Shown here in pieces: positions 1-7,415 of a stretch of DNA of 64,000 nt. The translations under genes and the position numbers were made by a program. This DNA comes from Caballeronia ptereochthonis. GTDB taxonomy: Bacteria; Pseudomonadota; Gammaproteobacteria; Burkholderiales; Burkholderiaceae. The stretch is taken from NCBI RefSeq assembly GCF_001545075.1, contig NZ_FCOB02000023.1, forward strand, positions 1 through 64,000, given 5' to 3'. The notes below the pieces were generated by a model. The model searched no databases, was not told where the DNA came from, and was given only the letters and a program-made list of their open reading frames with translations. How positions within the stretch are numbered: position 1 is the first letter of the stretch; every line of letters starts with the position of its first letter.

Positions 1-38
1 CGGGTGTCGGCTTCTTAAGCATGACCTCTATTAAAGAA

Positions 39-66
39 CAAAGCCCTGGGCAGAGCCAGGGCTTTG
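39..66. terminator. Perfect hairpin, possible terminator of an off-window gene
   Basis: Perfect 11-bp inverted repeat (arms 39-49 and 56-66, 6-nt loop). Only a weak T run follows on either side. It sits just before a stronger terminator, so it may be a second barrier or a 3'-end stabiliser for a gene left of the window. Confidence 0.5.
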
Positions 67-77
67 TCAGCAGTCTG

Positions 78-108
78 TGCCGCCCGCATGCCGGGCGGCA
101 TTTTTTTT
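78..108 (+). terminator. Rho-independent terminator
   Basis: GC-rich 9-bp arms (78-86 and 92-100) with a 5-nt loop, followed directly by eight T residues (101-108). This is a canonical plus-strand intrinsic terminator. It ends transcription of a gene outside the window, upstream of aqpZ. Confidence 0.85.
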
Positions 109-310
109 GTTTGATCACTGCCTCGACTACTGCGCGCCGTTACCCGTAAGGAACAATCCGAGGATTCCGCCCGATATCCGTGAATTGACCGCTGATCGAC
201 CATTTTTGACAGTTCGCAAAAGAGCTCGCGCTTAAACTGCGCTCCGCAAGCGCATCACGCGTTCTTGTTTCAAATCAACGGCTTTTCATTCTTTTCACGA
301 AGGCAGAATC
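109..310. other. Intergenic region upstream of aqpZ
   Basis: About 200 bases between the upstream terminator and the aquaporin start. It presumably carries the aqpZ promoter, but no box is clear enough to call. No ORF with a convincing ribosome-binding site was seen. Confidence 0.4.
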
Positions 311-1009
311 ATGCATTTGTCGAAGCGACTCGGTGCTGAAATTTTCGGTACTTTCTGGCTCGTGCTGGGCGGCTGCGGAAGCGCCGTGCTCGCCGCGGCC
401 TTTCCTGAACTCGGCATCGGTTTCGCCGGCGTCTCGCTGGCATTCGGTCTCACCGTTCTCACGATGGCCTACGCCATCGGCCACGTATCCGGCTGCCACC
501 TCAACCCGGCCGTGAGCATCGGCCTCGCGACCGCCGGGCGCTTCCCGGTGCGCGATCTCTTGCCGTACATCGTCGCGCAGGTCATCGGCGCGACGCTCGG
601 CGCGTGGGTCATCTACCTGATCGCTACGGGCAACCCGAGCTTCGATTTCGCCTCCAGCGCCTTCGCTGCGAACGGCTTCGGCGAGCACTCGCCGGGTCAC
701 TTCTCGATGATCGCCGGATTCATCTGCGAAGTCGCGATGACGTTCTTCTTCCTGTTCGTGATCCTCGGCGCGACCGACGACCGCGCGCAGAAAGGCTTCG
801 CGCCCCTCGCCATCGGCCTGTGCCTGACGCTCGTCCACCTGATCTCGATTCCGGTCACCAACACGTCCGTCAATCCGGCACGCTCGACGAGCCAGGCTTT
901 CTTCGTCGGCGGCTGGGCGCTCGATCAGCTCTGGCTGTTCTGGATTGCACCGATCATCGGCGCGATCATCGCGGGCCTGCTTTATCCGTGCCTCACGCGC
1001 CAGAAGTAA
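311..1009 (+). CDS. aqpZ: Aquaporin Z (water channel)
   Basis: Inner-membrane water channel of the MIP family, 232 residues, the usual length of bacterial AqpZ. Both half-helix NPA motifs are present (residues 65-67 and 188-190). The aromatic/arginine selectivity filter of water-specific channels can be read as Phe45, His176, Thr185 and Arg191, equivalent to Phe43/His174/Thr183/Arg189 of E. coli AqpZ. The stretch HLISIPVTNTSVNPARS is nearly identical to the E. coli protein. His rather than Gly at the second filter position argues for water, not glycerol. The gene stands alone between two terminators and is probably monocistronic. Confidence 0.96.
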   Translation: MHLSKRLGAEIFGTFWLVLGGCGSAVLAAAFPELGIGFAGVSLAFGLTVLTMAYAIGHVSGCHLNPAVSIGLATAGRFPVRDLLPYIVAQVIGATLGAWVIYLIATGNPSFDFASSAFAANGFGEHSPGHFSMIAGFICEVAMTFFFLFVILGATDDRAQKGFAPLAIGLCLTLVHLISIPVTNTSVNPARSTSQAFFVGGWALDQLWLFWIAPIIGAIIAGLLYPCLTRQK

Positions 1010-1039
1010 GCCGCGCCCCGCAAACATCGCAGTGAACCA

Positions 1040-1073
1040 ACGGGCGCGACTTGCGCCCGTTTTTGTTTTTTCC
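1040..1073 (+). terminator. aqpZ terminator
   Basis: 8-bp arms (1040-1047 and 1053-1060) with a 5-nt loop, followed by an interrupted T tract to 1073. It lies 31 bases after the aqpZ stop. Confidence 0.85.
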
Positions 1074-1348
1074 CAACGGCGCGCGATTCGAATGATTAAA
1101 CCGGCGCGACAAATGTAATCCCGGTTTACGAAGCATGCTTATGAATCGCTGCGACACTACTTCCATCGCCGAACCGCATCGCGCGTGAGGCCCGTGGGAC
1201 AAGGCATTCGCCGATCACGCCAGCCCGGCTATCCTTCCAGCCCTCCTTACGCCGCCCTTGCACACGGTAACAAGTCGTCGAAGCGTGTAAGACGACGGGC
1301 CCTTACATTGGACTCATGCGACACACGTCGCCTTTAAGGAGAAACACA
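1074..1348. other. Intergenic region, presumed promoter of the small exported protein
   Basis: With the aqpZ terminator this makes about 340 bases without a gene. The only feature I can support near its end is a good ribosome-binding site (AAGGAG, 1336-1341) for the ORF that follows. No promoter boxes or RNA structure stood out. Confidence 0.4.
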
Positions 1349-1636
1349 ATGAAGCGCATCGTCACCCATATGCTCGTCGCGACCGGCCTTGCAATCGGTG
1401 CGGTCGGAGCGGCTCAGGCACACAGCGATCTGCACATCGGCGTCTCGCTCGGCGCGCCCGCATATGTGGCGCCGGCGCCCGTGTACGTGCGTCCCGCGGT
1501 TCCGGCGTATCGCGAACCGTACTATCGCCACGATGCGCCGCGCTGGCACGGCGGCTACGACCGCGACTACGGACACTGGAACCGCGCGGGCTGGGACCAC
1601 CGCGGCTATGGCAACAACTGGGGCCATCGCGGATGA
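1349..1636 (+). CDS. Small exported Tyr/His/Pro-rich protein
   Basis: 95-residue protein of unknown function. The ATG at 1349 is chosen over an in-frame upstream start at 1316 because AAGGAG lies 7 bases before it and a signal peptide then starts the protein. The signal peptide runs to about residue 24 (hydrophobic core, AQA cleavage motif before HSD). The mature part is low complexity: a Pro/Val segment (APAPVYVRPAVPAY) followed by a Tyr/His/Gly/Arg/Trp-rich tail with repeated DRDYGHW, DHRGYG-like units. Such tails are common in periplasmic or outer-membrane-associated Burkholderia proteins. The His-rich composition might bind metal, but nothing shows this. Confidence 0.75.
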   Translation: MKRIVTHMLVATGLAIGAVGAAQAHSDLHIGVSLGAPAYVAPAPVYVRPAVPAYREPYYRHDAPRWHGGYDRDYGHWNRAGWDHRGYGNNWGHRG

Positions 1637-1724
1637 GGGCGCGGCGCGCGGTGATCGGCGTCGATGCCGGCGCCGATCGAAGCGGGCCGCGGCGCGAATG
1701 CCCGCGGCTCGCCGCGCGCGGCGT

Positions 1725-2564
1725 TCAGTCCGGCGTCTGGCCCGGCGACGCCAGTTCGTCGCGAATGTCGAACAGCTTGCGCAACTGATGCGCCACACCC
1801 GCCTCGAAGTTATTCCCGACGCGCGGCACGTTCGGCAGGCGCTTGATGAGATCGGGATTGGCGTTGTTCATCATGAACGGATGCCCGGCGGTTTCGAGCA
1901 GGTCGATATCGTTCATGTTGTCGCCGAATGCAACGCACTGCGCAGGATCGACATCGAGCCGCTCCAGCACGAAGCGCAGCGCCCGGCCCTTCGACACGTC
2001 CGAGGTCATCACCTCGAGACAGTCCGGCAGCGAATACGTGACGTAAAGCGAGTCGCCGAACTCGCGCTCGAGGTTCGCCGCGGTCTCCTTCAGATCGGCC
2101 GGATCGCCGATATACAGCACCTTCGCGATGTCCTGCCCATCATGCTCCCGCAGATCCATCACCTCGTACTTGAAGCCCGAATCCTGGTGAAAGACCAGCA
2201 GTTCGGGGGCGTGACGGTCGATGAGCCAGGCGTCGTCGGCGAACAGATTGACGATGACGCGGCCGTTGCCGCCCGCGAGATCCGGTTGCACGAGGCGGCG
2301 CACGGCGGCGGGAGCCAGATCGCGCGAATAGACGCGCTCGTCGCCGGGCGCATGAACGCGCGCGCCGTTGGATGTGATCAGATAGGCGTCGACGCCGAGC
2401 ACGTCGCGGATACCGGCGACATCGCGGTAATGCCGCCCCGTCGCGATGACGATGGGCACGCCGCGCGCAGCCAGCGTGCGCACGGTTTCGGCGGTGAAGG
2501 GATCGAGCTGGTGGTCGCTGTTCAGAAGCGTACCGTCGAGATCAGTGGCGATGACCGAGTACAT
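1725..2564 (-). CDS. Cof-type HAD-family phosphatase
   Basis: 279-residue cytosolic phosphohydrolase of the HAD superfamily, Cof/YidA subfamily (cap type C2). Motif I is DLDGTLLN with nucleophile Asp8 and acid/base Asp10. Motif II is in IVIATGR, the conserved Lys is in SDVSKGRAL, and motif IV is GDNMNDIDLL with the Mg-binding acidic residues. The large C2 cap lies between motifs II and III. Family members dephosphorylate sugar phosphates, FMN or pyridoxal phosphate, and the substrate cannot be read from sequence. It is 57 bases downstream of the sugar-kinase gene on the same strand, so the two may be cotranscribed and both act on sugar phosphates. Confidence 0.9.
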   Translation of the reverse strand: MYSVIATDLDGTLLNSDHQLDPFTAETVRTLAARGVPIVIATGRHYRDVAGIRDVLGVDAYLITSNGARVHAPGDERVYSRDLAPAAVRRLVQPDLAGGNGRVIVNLFADDAWLIDRHAPELLVFHQDSGFKYEVMDLREHDGQDIAKVLYIGDPADLKETAANLEREFGDSLYVTYSLPDCLEVMTSDVSKGRALRFVLERLDVDPAQCVAFGDNMNDIDLLETAGHPFMMNNANPDLIKRLPNVPRVGNNFEAGVAHQLRKLFDIRDELASPGQTPD

Positions 2565-2621
2565 GACTGCCTTTGTGGTGCGCTGGGTGAGCGATTCGAG
2601 TGTGCCGCAAGGCCCGCTATT

Positions 2622-3539
2622 TTATCGCGCCCGGCCGGCGGCGCCCGAGAGCGCGGACGCCGCGCGCCGCGCCAGTTCGAGCGCGCCCGCGGCGGAATCC
2701 GCGCGCGGCGCACGCATGCGCTCGCGCAACGCCGCGGGGACGAATGGCTCATAAGGCACGGCGAGACCGCCGCACAGCGCGATGGGAAGCGCGCCGGCGG
2801 GATCGAGCGGCGCGACGAGCTTCCCGATTTCCTGCCCCGCCTGCTCCAGCAAGCGCGCCGCATCGGGATGATCGCGGAACGCGAAGACCGCGGGCGCGAG
2901 CGTCGCGTAAGCGGTCTGGTTCGCGTTGCACAACCACACGACGAGACTGTCGCGATCGGTCGCGCCCGTTCGGGCAAGCAGCTCGCGCGACCAGCCGTCT
3001 TCCGGTGCGCGGCCGTCGAGCACGCGCTGAAGATGCACCACGGCACGCAGCCCGAGCCACGCGCCGCTCGCTTCGTCGCCGCTCGGAAAGCCGTAGCCGC
3101 CGGAAATGCGGCATACGCCCTTTTCGTCCAGCGAGGCCGCGATGCTGCCCGTGCCCAGCGCGACGACCACGCCGGGTTCGCCGCCGTGCGCGCCGAGGAC
3201 GGTCGTATAGGCGTCGCTCTCGATGCTGAGCGCGCGCACATCGGGCGCCGCGGCCAGGAAAGCCGCGAGCCAGTCCGCGTTGTTCACGCCCGCAAGCCCG
3301 CAGCCGAGCGAGCACGCGCGCCATTCGAACGGCAGCGCGGCGGCGTCGAACGCGCGACGGCACGCCTCGCCGATCGATTGCCACGCCCGCTTCACGCCGA
3401 GCCCGAGTCCCGAAGGCCCGCCGCTCGCGCGCGCGAGTTCGAGGCCGTGCGCGTCGGTGAGGATCACGCGCGTGCCGCTTCCGCCGCCGTCGATGCCGAG
3501 CAGAAAGCCATCAGATGCCGAAGTCGAAGAAGTATTCAT
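2622..3539 (-). CDS. BadF/BadG-type kinase (N-acetylglucosamine kinase-like)
   Basis: 305-residue member of the ASKHA ATPase/kinase fold (BadF/BadG/BcrA/BcrD family), probably a cytosolic GlcNAc or amino-sugar kinase. The phosphate-1 motif LLGIDGGGSGTRVILTD lies near the N-terminus. CGLAGVN and the phosphate-2-like segment VALGTGSIA follow, and a Gly-rich adenosine motif (ALCGGLAVP) is near the C-terminus. I place the start at 3539, since an upstream in-frame Met at 3590 would add an unrelated 17-residue leader. It has no peptidoglycan-recycling neighbours here, only the HAD phosphatase downstream, so the exact sugar is uncertain. Confidence 0.82.
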   Translation of the reverse strand: MNTSSTSASDGFLLGIDGGGSGTRVILTDAHGLELARASGGPSGLGLGVKRAWQSIGEACRRAFDAAALPFEWRACSLGCGLAGVNNADWLAAFLAAAPDVRALSIESDAYTTVLGAHGGEPGVVVALGTGSIAASLDEKGVCRISGGYGFPSGDEASGAWLGLRAVVHLQRVLDGRAPEDGWSRELLARTGATDRDSLVVWLCNANQTAYATLAPAVFAFRDHPDAARLLEQAGQEIGKLVAPLDPAGALPIALCGGLAVPYEPFVPAALRERMRAPRADSAAGALELARRAASALSGAAGRAR

Positions 3540-3651
3540 GGCCGCAAGCTTACCGGCCGCGGCGGCGCGCGCCAATTGGCCGAATGGCATGGATGGCGCG
3601 GCGCGAACGTTCCGCTATCCTGTCGCGATCCCCAAATGACGAAGGCTCGCA

Positions 3652-4257
3652 ATGGCAGACACCCAACAAACCCGCTGCGCGTGGGCCACGACCGACGCGA
3701 TGGTTCAGTACCACGATCACGAATGGGGCGTTCCCTCGCGCGACGATCAGCATCTGTTCGAGATGCTCGTTCTCGAAGGCGCGCAGGCGGGGCTTTCCTG
3801 GTCGACGATCCTGAACAAGCGCGAAGGCTATCGCGCGCTGTTCGCCGGGTTCGAGATCGACAAGGTCGCGCGCTTCACGGAGAAGGACATCGAGCGGATC
3901 GTGCAGGACGCGCGCATCGTGCGCAACCGGGCGAAGATCGAATCGGCCGTGCTCAATGCGCGCGCCGTGAAGCAGATCCAGCAGGAACACGGCTCGTTCG
4001 CGGCCTTCGTGTGGTCGTTCGTCGGTGGCACGCCCATCGACACGCCGCGCGACGCGAAAAATCCGACGCCCGCGTCGACACTGGAATCCGACGCATTGAG
4101 CAAGGCGCTCAAGCAATACGGCTGCAAGTTCGTCGGCACGACCATTTGCTACGCGTTCATGCAGGCAACAGGCATGGTTAACGATCATGCTGTTGGCTGC
4201 CTCTCACGAGTAAAACCTAAGACAAAACGGAAAACGGCGGCTAAATCCGCAACCTGA
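3652..4257 (+). CDS. tag: DNA-3-methyladenine glycosylase I
   Basis: Base-excision repair enzyme that removes N3-methyladenine from alkylated DNA. 201 residues, family length. The zinc 'snap' of TAG is present: Cys9 and His21 (in YHDHEWG) at the N-terminus and His179/Cys183 near the C-terminus, with the same 4-residue spacing as E. coli His175/Cys179. The motif LEGAQAGLSW carries the conserved Glu and Trp of the base pocket. The protein ends in a Lys/Arg/Thr-rich tail of about 15 residues beyond the last zinc ligand. It is divergent from the upstream kinase gene and stands alone. Confidence 0.95.
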   Translation: MADTQQTRCAWATTDAMVQYHDHEWGVPSRDDQHLFEMLVLEGAQAGLSWSTILNKREGYRALFAGFEIDKVARFTEKDIERIVQDARIVRNRAKIESAVLNARAVKQIQQEHGSFAAFVWSFVGGTPIDTPRDAKNPTPASTLESDALSKALKQYGCKFVGTTICYAFMQATGMVNDHAVGCLSRVKPKTKRKTAAKSAT

Positions 4258-4722
4258 AGCCGTTTCTGTACGAAAGATTTTTGCTTTTTGACAACGTCTG
4301 TGCGCGCAAACCACGCAATTTAGGGTAAATACCTATGGAAACGGTTTTTTTTGCAGTGAAGCACGCGCAAACGCCCGATGTGCAAGGGTTTTCGGAGGGT
4401 TTTCCGCACTGCACGAACGTGCGGTCCGTGTAAAAATGGCGTCCTCGCGTGCGCTGGCGCACCTTTTTACCGGACCGAACCGTTATAACTGACGGTGTAC
4501 GGATCGTTCATCGAGTGTAGAAATCCGACGCGAGCACATAGGGCGAAGCGAGACCGAGCGCCCAGGCCGGGAAACCGCCGTGTTCGATGCAGTGTCCGGG
4601 CGGCGAAGCGTTTATTCAGGTTGCGCCAGATTCGCAACGACGCCGCCGCTCCGGTGCAGCCGGTGCAGGTTCTCGAATATCTAAACGCATGGCCGCTGCG
4701 CAGGGGCGCAGGGGAGAAGATC
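4258..4722. other. Intergenic region between tag and the small-protein pair
   Basis: About 465 bases. Open frames here lack ribosome-binding sites, and the long in-frame extension of the next gene (from 4495) reads as Arg-rich random sequence. A short GC-rich hairpin followed by CTTTTT lies at 4449-4468. No other feature was found. Confidence 0.4.
4449..4468 (+). terminator. Weak terminator-like hairpin
   Basis: 5-bp arms (4449-4453 and 4458-4462) with a CTGG loop, then CTTTTT. It is about 190 bases after the tag stop. The stem is short, so this is only a possible terminator. Confidence 0.35.
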
Positions 4723-5148
4723 ATGAAAAGCTTGAACTTCCTGACCCATCAGGAGATTTTCAACAGCGCGGTACAGCATCTTTTCGTGCAAGGGCAAGCG
4801 GCATTGCTGCCGCACGGAGGCGGCGCCTACCGCGGATACTGCGGCGGCTGCCCTGTTGGCCGCTTCATCAAGCCGCGCGACTACGTCACCGCGATGGAAG
4901 GCGTGCCCATCCGCTACATCGCGAGGCCGCCCGAGCAGATCCCCGCATATATGGATGTCGGCGTCGCGGCGCTCAAGCGCGCGCTTCTCCGTGCGCACAT
5001 CAACGTGTTCGATCCCAACACCGTCGAATTGCTTTCTTGCCTGCAGAACGTGCATGACGTCTTCGGCAAATGGGAATGGCGCGAGCGCCTCACATCGATC
5101 GCGCGTCAGTTCGGCCTTTCCGCCGAGCTCCTGAAAACGGCTGCTTGA
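4723..5148 (+). CDS. Conserved hypothetical protein, first copy of tandem paralog pair
   Basis: 141-residue soluble protein of unknown function. The ATG at 4723 is chosen for the GGGGAG site 6-11 bases upstream. The protein has a helical start (LTHQEIFNSAVQHL), then a Gly/Cys segment (YRGYCGGCPVGRFI) and a C-terminal helical part with NVFDPNTVELLSCLQNVHD. The same plan, in the same order, is found in the next gene, so the two are diverged tandem duplicates. The core resembles small proteins seen on phages and plasmids that carry G-x-CAIG-like and DPN motifs (my recollection, not searched). Function is unknown. The two Cys of CGGC are not both kept in the paralog. Confidence 0.7.
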   Translation: MKSLNFLTHQEIFNSAVQHLFVQGQAALLPHGGGAYRGYCGGCPVGRFIKPRDYVTAMEGVPIRYIARPPEQIPAYMDVGVAALKRALLRAHINVFDPNTVELLSCLQNVHDVFGKWEWRERLTSIARQFGLSAELLKTAA

Positions 5149-5164
5149 GGTTGCGGGTGCTGTG

Positions 5165-5542
5165 ATGTTGAGCCCTATTACGATGTTGAGCCCTAAGGAC
5201 ATTTACGAGCGCGTCAGCTCGCATCTGCTGCGGCAGCGCGCAGTCTCCGAAGACGACAACGGTTCGTGCCGGCTGCGCAGCCCGGAAGGCCGCAAGTGCG
5301 CGATCGGCTCGCTCGTGCGCGACGACCTGTATGAGCCCGCGCTGGAAGGCGTCGGCATTTCGTACTATCGGCATGCGCAGGACGGCAAGCTGCTGCAGGC
5401 ACTCTATGCGTCGAACGTAAATGCCTACGATCCCAACATCATTGATCTGCTGATCGAGCTGGAGCAGGTTCACGACGATGCCGACATCGAAGAGTGGCCG
5501 CATCTGCTCGCGGCGCTCGGCAAGCGACACGCGTTCGTCTGA
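5165..5542 (+). CDS. Conserved hypothetical protein, second copy of tandem paralog pair
   Basis: 125 residues from the ATG at 5165. A GTG at 5162 and another ATG at 5183 are alternatives, because the start region itself is a 12-base direct repeat (ATGTTGAGCCCT at 5165 and 5183). It begins 16 bases after its paralog and is probably cotranscribed. The shared plan with the first copy is: helix SPKDIYERVSSHL; then GRKCAIGSLVRDD-Y, matching CGGCPVGRFIKPRDY; then LEGVGISYY matching MEGVPIRYI; then NVNAYDPNIIDLLIELEQVHDD matching the first copy's DPN/VHD segment. Only one of the first copy's Cys is retained. Function is unknown. Confidence 0.7.
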   Translation: MLSPITMLSPKDIYERVSSHLLRQRAVSEDDNGSCRLRSPEGRKCAIGSLVRDDLYEPALEGVGISYYRHAQDGKLLQALYASNVNAYDPNIIDLLIELEQVHDDADIEEWPHLLAALGKRHAFV

Positions 5543-5572
5543 TTTCGTCGGCTCGAGCAGTTCAGGTAACGA

Positions 5573-5623
5573 GCAAACAAAACGGCGGTGCGACCCGTAA
5601 GGGCGCACCGCCGTTTTGTTTGC
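5573..5623. terminator. Strong bidirectional terminator
   Basis: Perfect 20-bp inverted repeat (5573-5592 and 5604-5623) with an 11-nt loop whose CCC and GGG can also pair. A/T-rich stretches flank the GC core on both sides. It sits between the convergent small-protein pair (plus) and rpsU (minus) and can serve both. Confidence 0.88.
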
Positions 5624-5657
5624 GGGCGAGGATGCGATCCTCGCCGGCTGAAGAGGC

Positions 5658-5870
5658 TCAGTGCATCTTCTTCGGCAGCATCTGGCTGCGCAGGCGCTTG
5701 CGCAGGCGCGCGACGGCGGCTGCTTTCTTGCGCTTGCGCGCGGTAGTCGGCTTCTCGTACGACTGACGCTCGCGCAGTTCGGCGATCAGGCCATTGCGCT
5801 CGATGGTGCGGCGGAAACGCCGAATCGCGACATCGAACGGCTCATTTTCTTTGAGGACGATAGTGGTCAT
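5658..5870 (-). CDS. rpsU: 30S ribosomal protein S21
   Basis: 70-residue S21 of the small ribosomal subunit, needed for efficient initiation. It has the typical start MTTIVLKENEPFDVAIRRF, the ERNGLIAELRERQSYEKP core and a basic tail ending KRLRSQMLPKKMH. AGGA precedes the start. Here it is a single gene, not in an rpsU-dnaG-rpoD operon. A strong terminator lies 35 bases after its stop. Confidence 0.97.
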   Translation of the reverse strand: MTTIVLKENEPFDVAIRRFRRTIERNGLIAELRERQSYEKPTTARKRKKAAAVARLRKRLRSQMLPKKMH

Positions 5871-6220
5871 GAAAATCCTGTTTTGCTAAACGTATTTCTA
5901 AGCGCGCGACGATATGAATTGCCGCGCCCCGGCACTCCGATCGTCCGCCGGACACGATATAAACGACGCGGCGGACACGAGCAAAGCGGCCACGGAGGCC
6001 GGAAAAGAGAGAGCTGGATTCAGCCGCCTGAGCGGCATGCGCTTTCGATGGAACGACATGAAAGCGCATTTCGGAGCCGTTCGCTGCTGGTTTTTGACGT
6101 TGTCATTTTCAGCGGCGAAGGCGAAAAATCGGACACATTTCTCGATTCGGGCGCGATGTTACCAGAACACCGCGCCGCTGCCAACACCCTCGAACCATCC
6201 AACTCATTGATGCAACAGAT
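5871..6220. other. Intergenic region upstream of rpsU
   Basis: About 350 bases between the rpsU start and the end of the aldo/keto reductase gene (both minus strand). It should contain the rpsU promoter. No box, hairpin or ORF with a ribosome-binding site was clear. Confidence 0.35.
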
Positions 6221-7171
6221 TTATTTCTGCCACGCGCTGGCTTCGTCGAGAAGATCGACGTCTTCGCCGGCGAGCGTGAGGCGCGTCGAGGCGGCGAGAC
6301 TCTCGAGTTGCGCTACCGACGTCGCGCTGGCGATCGGCGCCGTCACGCTCGGGCGCGCGATCAGCCACGCGAGCGCGACGGTCGCGGGCGTCGTGTCGTT
6401 GCGCTTCGCGACTTCGTCGAGCGCGTCGAGAATGCGGAGACCGCGCGCGTCGAGGTATTTTTCCACGCGCGAGCCGCGCGCCTTGTTTTGCGTATCGGCC
6501 TTCGACCGGTACTTGCCCGACAGAAAGCCGCTTGCCAGCGCGTAATACGGCACGACTGCAATGTTGCGCGGTTCCGCCACCGGCTCCAGATCCGTTTCGT
6601 AGCCTTCGCGGTCGTAAAGGTTGTACTCGGGCTGAAGGATCTGATAGGCCGGCAAGCCCGAATCCTTCGAGACTTTCAGCGCCTCGTCCAGGCGCTCGCC
6701 CGTGTAGTTCGACGCGCCGATCACCCTCACCTTCCCTGCCTTGATGAGCTTCTGATACGCATTGAGCGTCTCGTCGAGCGGCGTTTGCTCGTCGTCGTAA
6801 TGAGAGAAATAGACGTCGATGTAGTCGGTCTTGAGGCGTCGCAGCGAATCGTCGACGGCGGCCGCGATGTTCGCCGCCGTCAGACCGGCGCGCGTGCTCA
6901 GTTTGCCGACCTTGGTGGCGAGCACGACCCGATGGCGCTTGCCGCTGTCCTTGAACCACTTGCCGATGATCGTCTCCGATTCGCCGCCCTGATGCCCGTC
7001 GACCCAGGCGGAATAGACATCGGCCGTATCGATGAAATTGAGGTCGTGATCGACGAACGCGTCGAGGATCGAGAACGACGTGCGCTCGTCGGCGGTCCAG
7101 CCGAACACGTTGCCGCCGAAGACGAGCGGCGCGACTTTCAGTTCCGAATTGCCGATGCTGCGTGTCTGCAT
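6221..7171 (-). CDS. Aldo/keto reductase
   Basis: 316-residue NADPH-dependent oxidoreductase of the AKR superfamily, a TIM barrel. The catalytic tetrad is visible: Asp48 and Tyr53 (FIDTADVYS), Lys87 (ATKVGK) and His124 (YFSHYDD). The coenzyme-binding C-terminus has YYALASGFLSGKY and IARPSVTAPIASAT, as in the YajO/Tas-like group. The likely role is reduction of small aldehydes or ketones, substrate unknown. The gene is divergent from fliC, and its start lies about 120 bases from the flagellin promoter. There is no functional link to the flagellar genes. Confidence 0.92.
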   Translation of the reverse strand: MQTRSIGNSELKVAPLVFGGNVFGWTADERTSFSILDAFVDHDLNFIDTADVYSAWVDGHQGGESETIIGKWFKDSGKRHRVVLATKVGKLSTRAGLTAANIAAAVDDSLRRLKTDYIDVYFSHYDDEQTPLDETLNAYQKLIKAGKVRVIGASNYTGERLDEALKVSKDSGLPAYQILQPEYNLYDREGYETDLEPVAEPRNIAVVPYYALASGFLSGKYRSKADTQNKARGSRVEKYLDARGLRILDALDEVAKRNDTTPATVALAWLIARPSVTAPIASATSVAQLESLAASTRLTLAGEDVDLLDEASAWQK

Positions 7172-7289
7172 GAGTGCTCCGGTGCGCGAGAGGACGGACC
7201 GAAAAGCATACGCGCGAAACGGGAGGCTTGCCAGGCGAGGCTTCGGAGGCTTACGAAGCTATTCATTACACAAATCGTTTGCGCGGGAC

Positions 7290-7314
7290 TTAAGTTTTTC
7301 GAGGGGCCCGATAA
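7290..7314 (+). promoter_or_regulatory. Candidate sigma-28 (FliA) promoter of fliC
   Basis: TTAAGTTT (7290-7297) and CCCGATAA (7307-7314) each differ by one base from the FliA consensus TAAAGTTT and GCCGATAA. The gap is 9 bases, about two shorter than the usual 11, which lowers confidence. The position, about 100 bases before fliC, suits a flagellin promoter. Confidence 0.6.
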
Positions 7315-7415
7315 CCACAAGTAGGCGGCCGGCTATCACCGAAGGGCAGGACCGCCAAGAAACAAATTCGGTGCCTTAGCCAAAGCCAGACAAAAGTCTC
7401 CCAGGAGAAACTGAG

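Noticed and set aside
1653..1680. GC-rich inverted repeat after the small exported protein
   Set aside because: No T tract and imperfect pairing; not supported as a terminator.
1389..4181. 930-codon plus-strand open frame
   Set aside because: Antisense to the HAD phosphatase and kinase genes; Arg/Ala-rich with no motifs. High GC yields such shadows.
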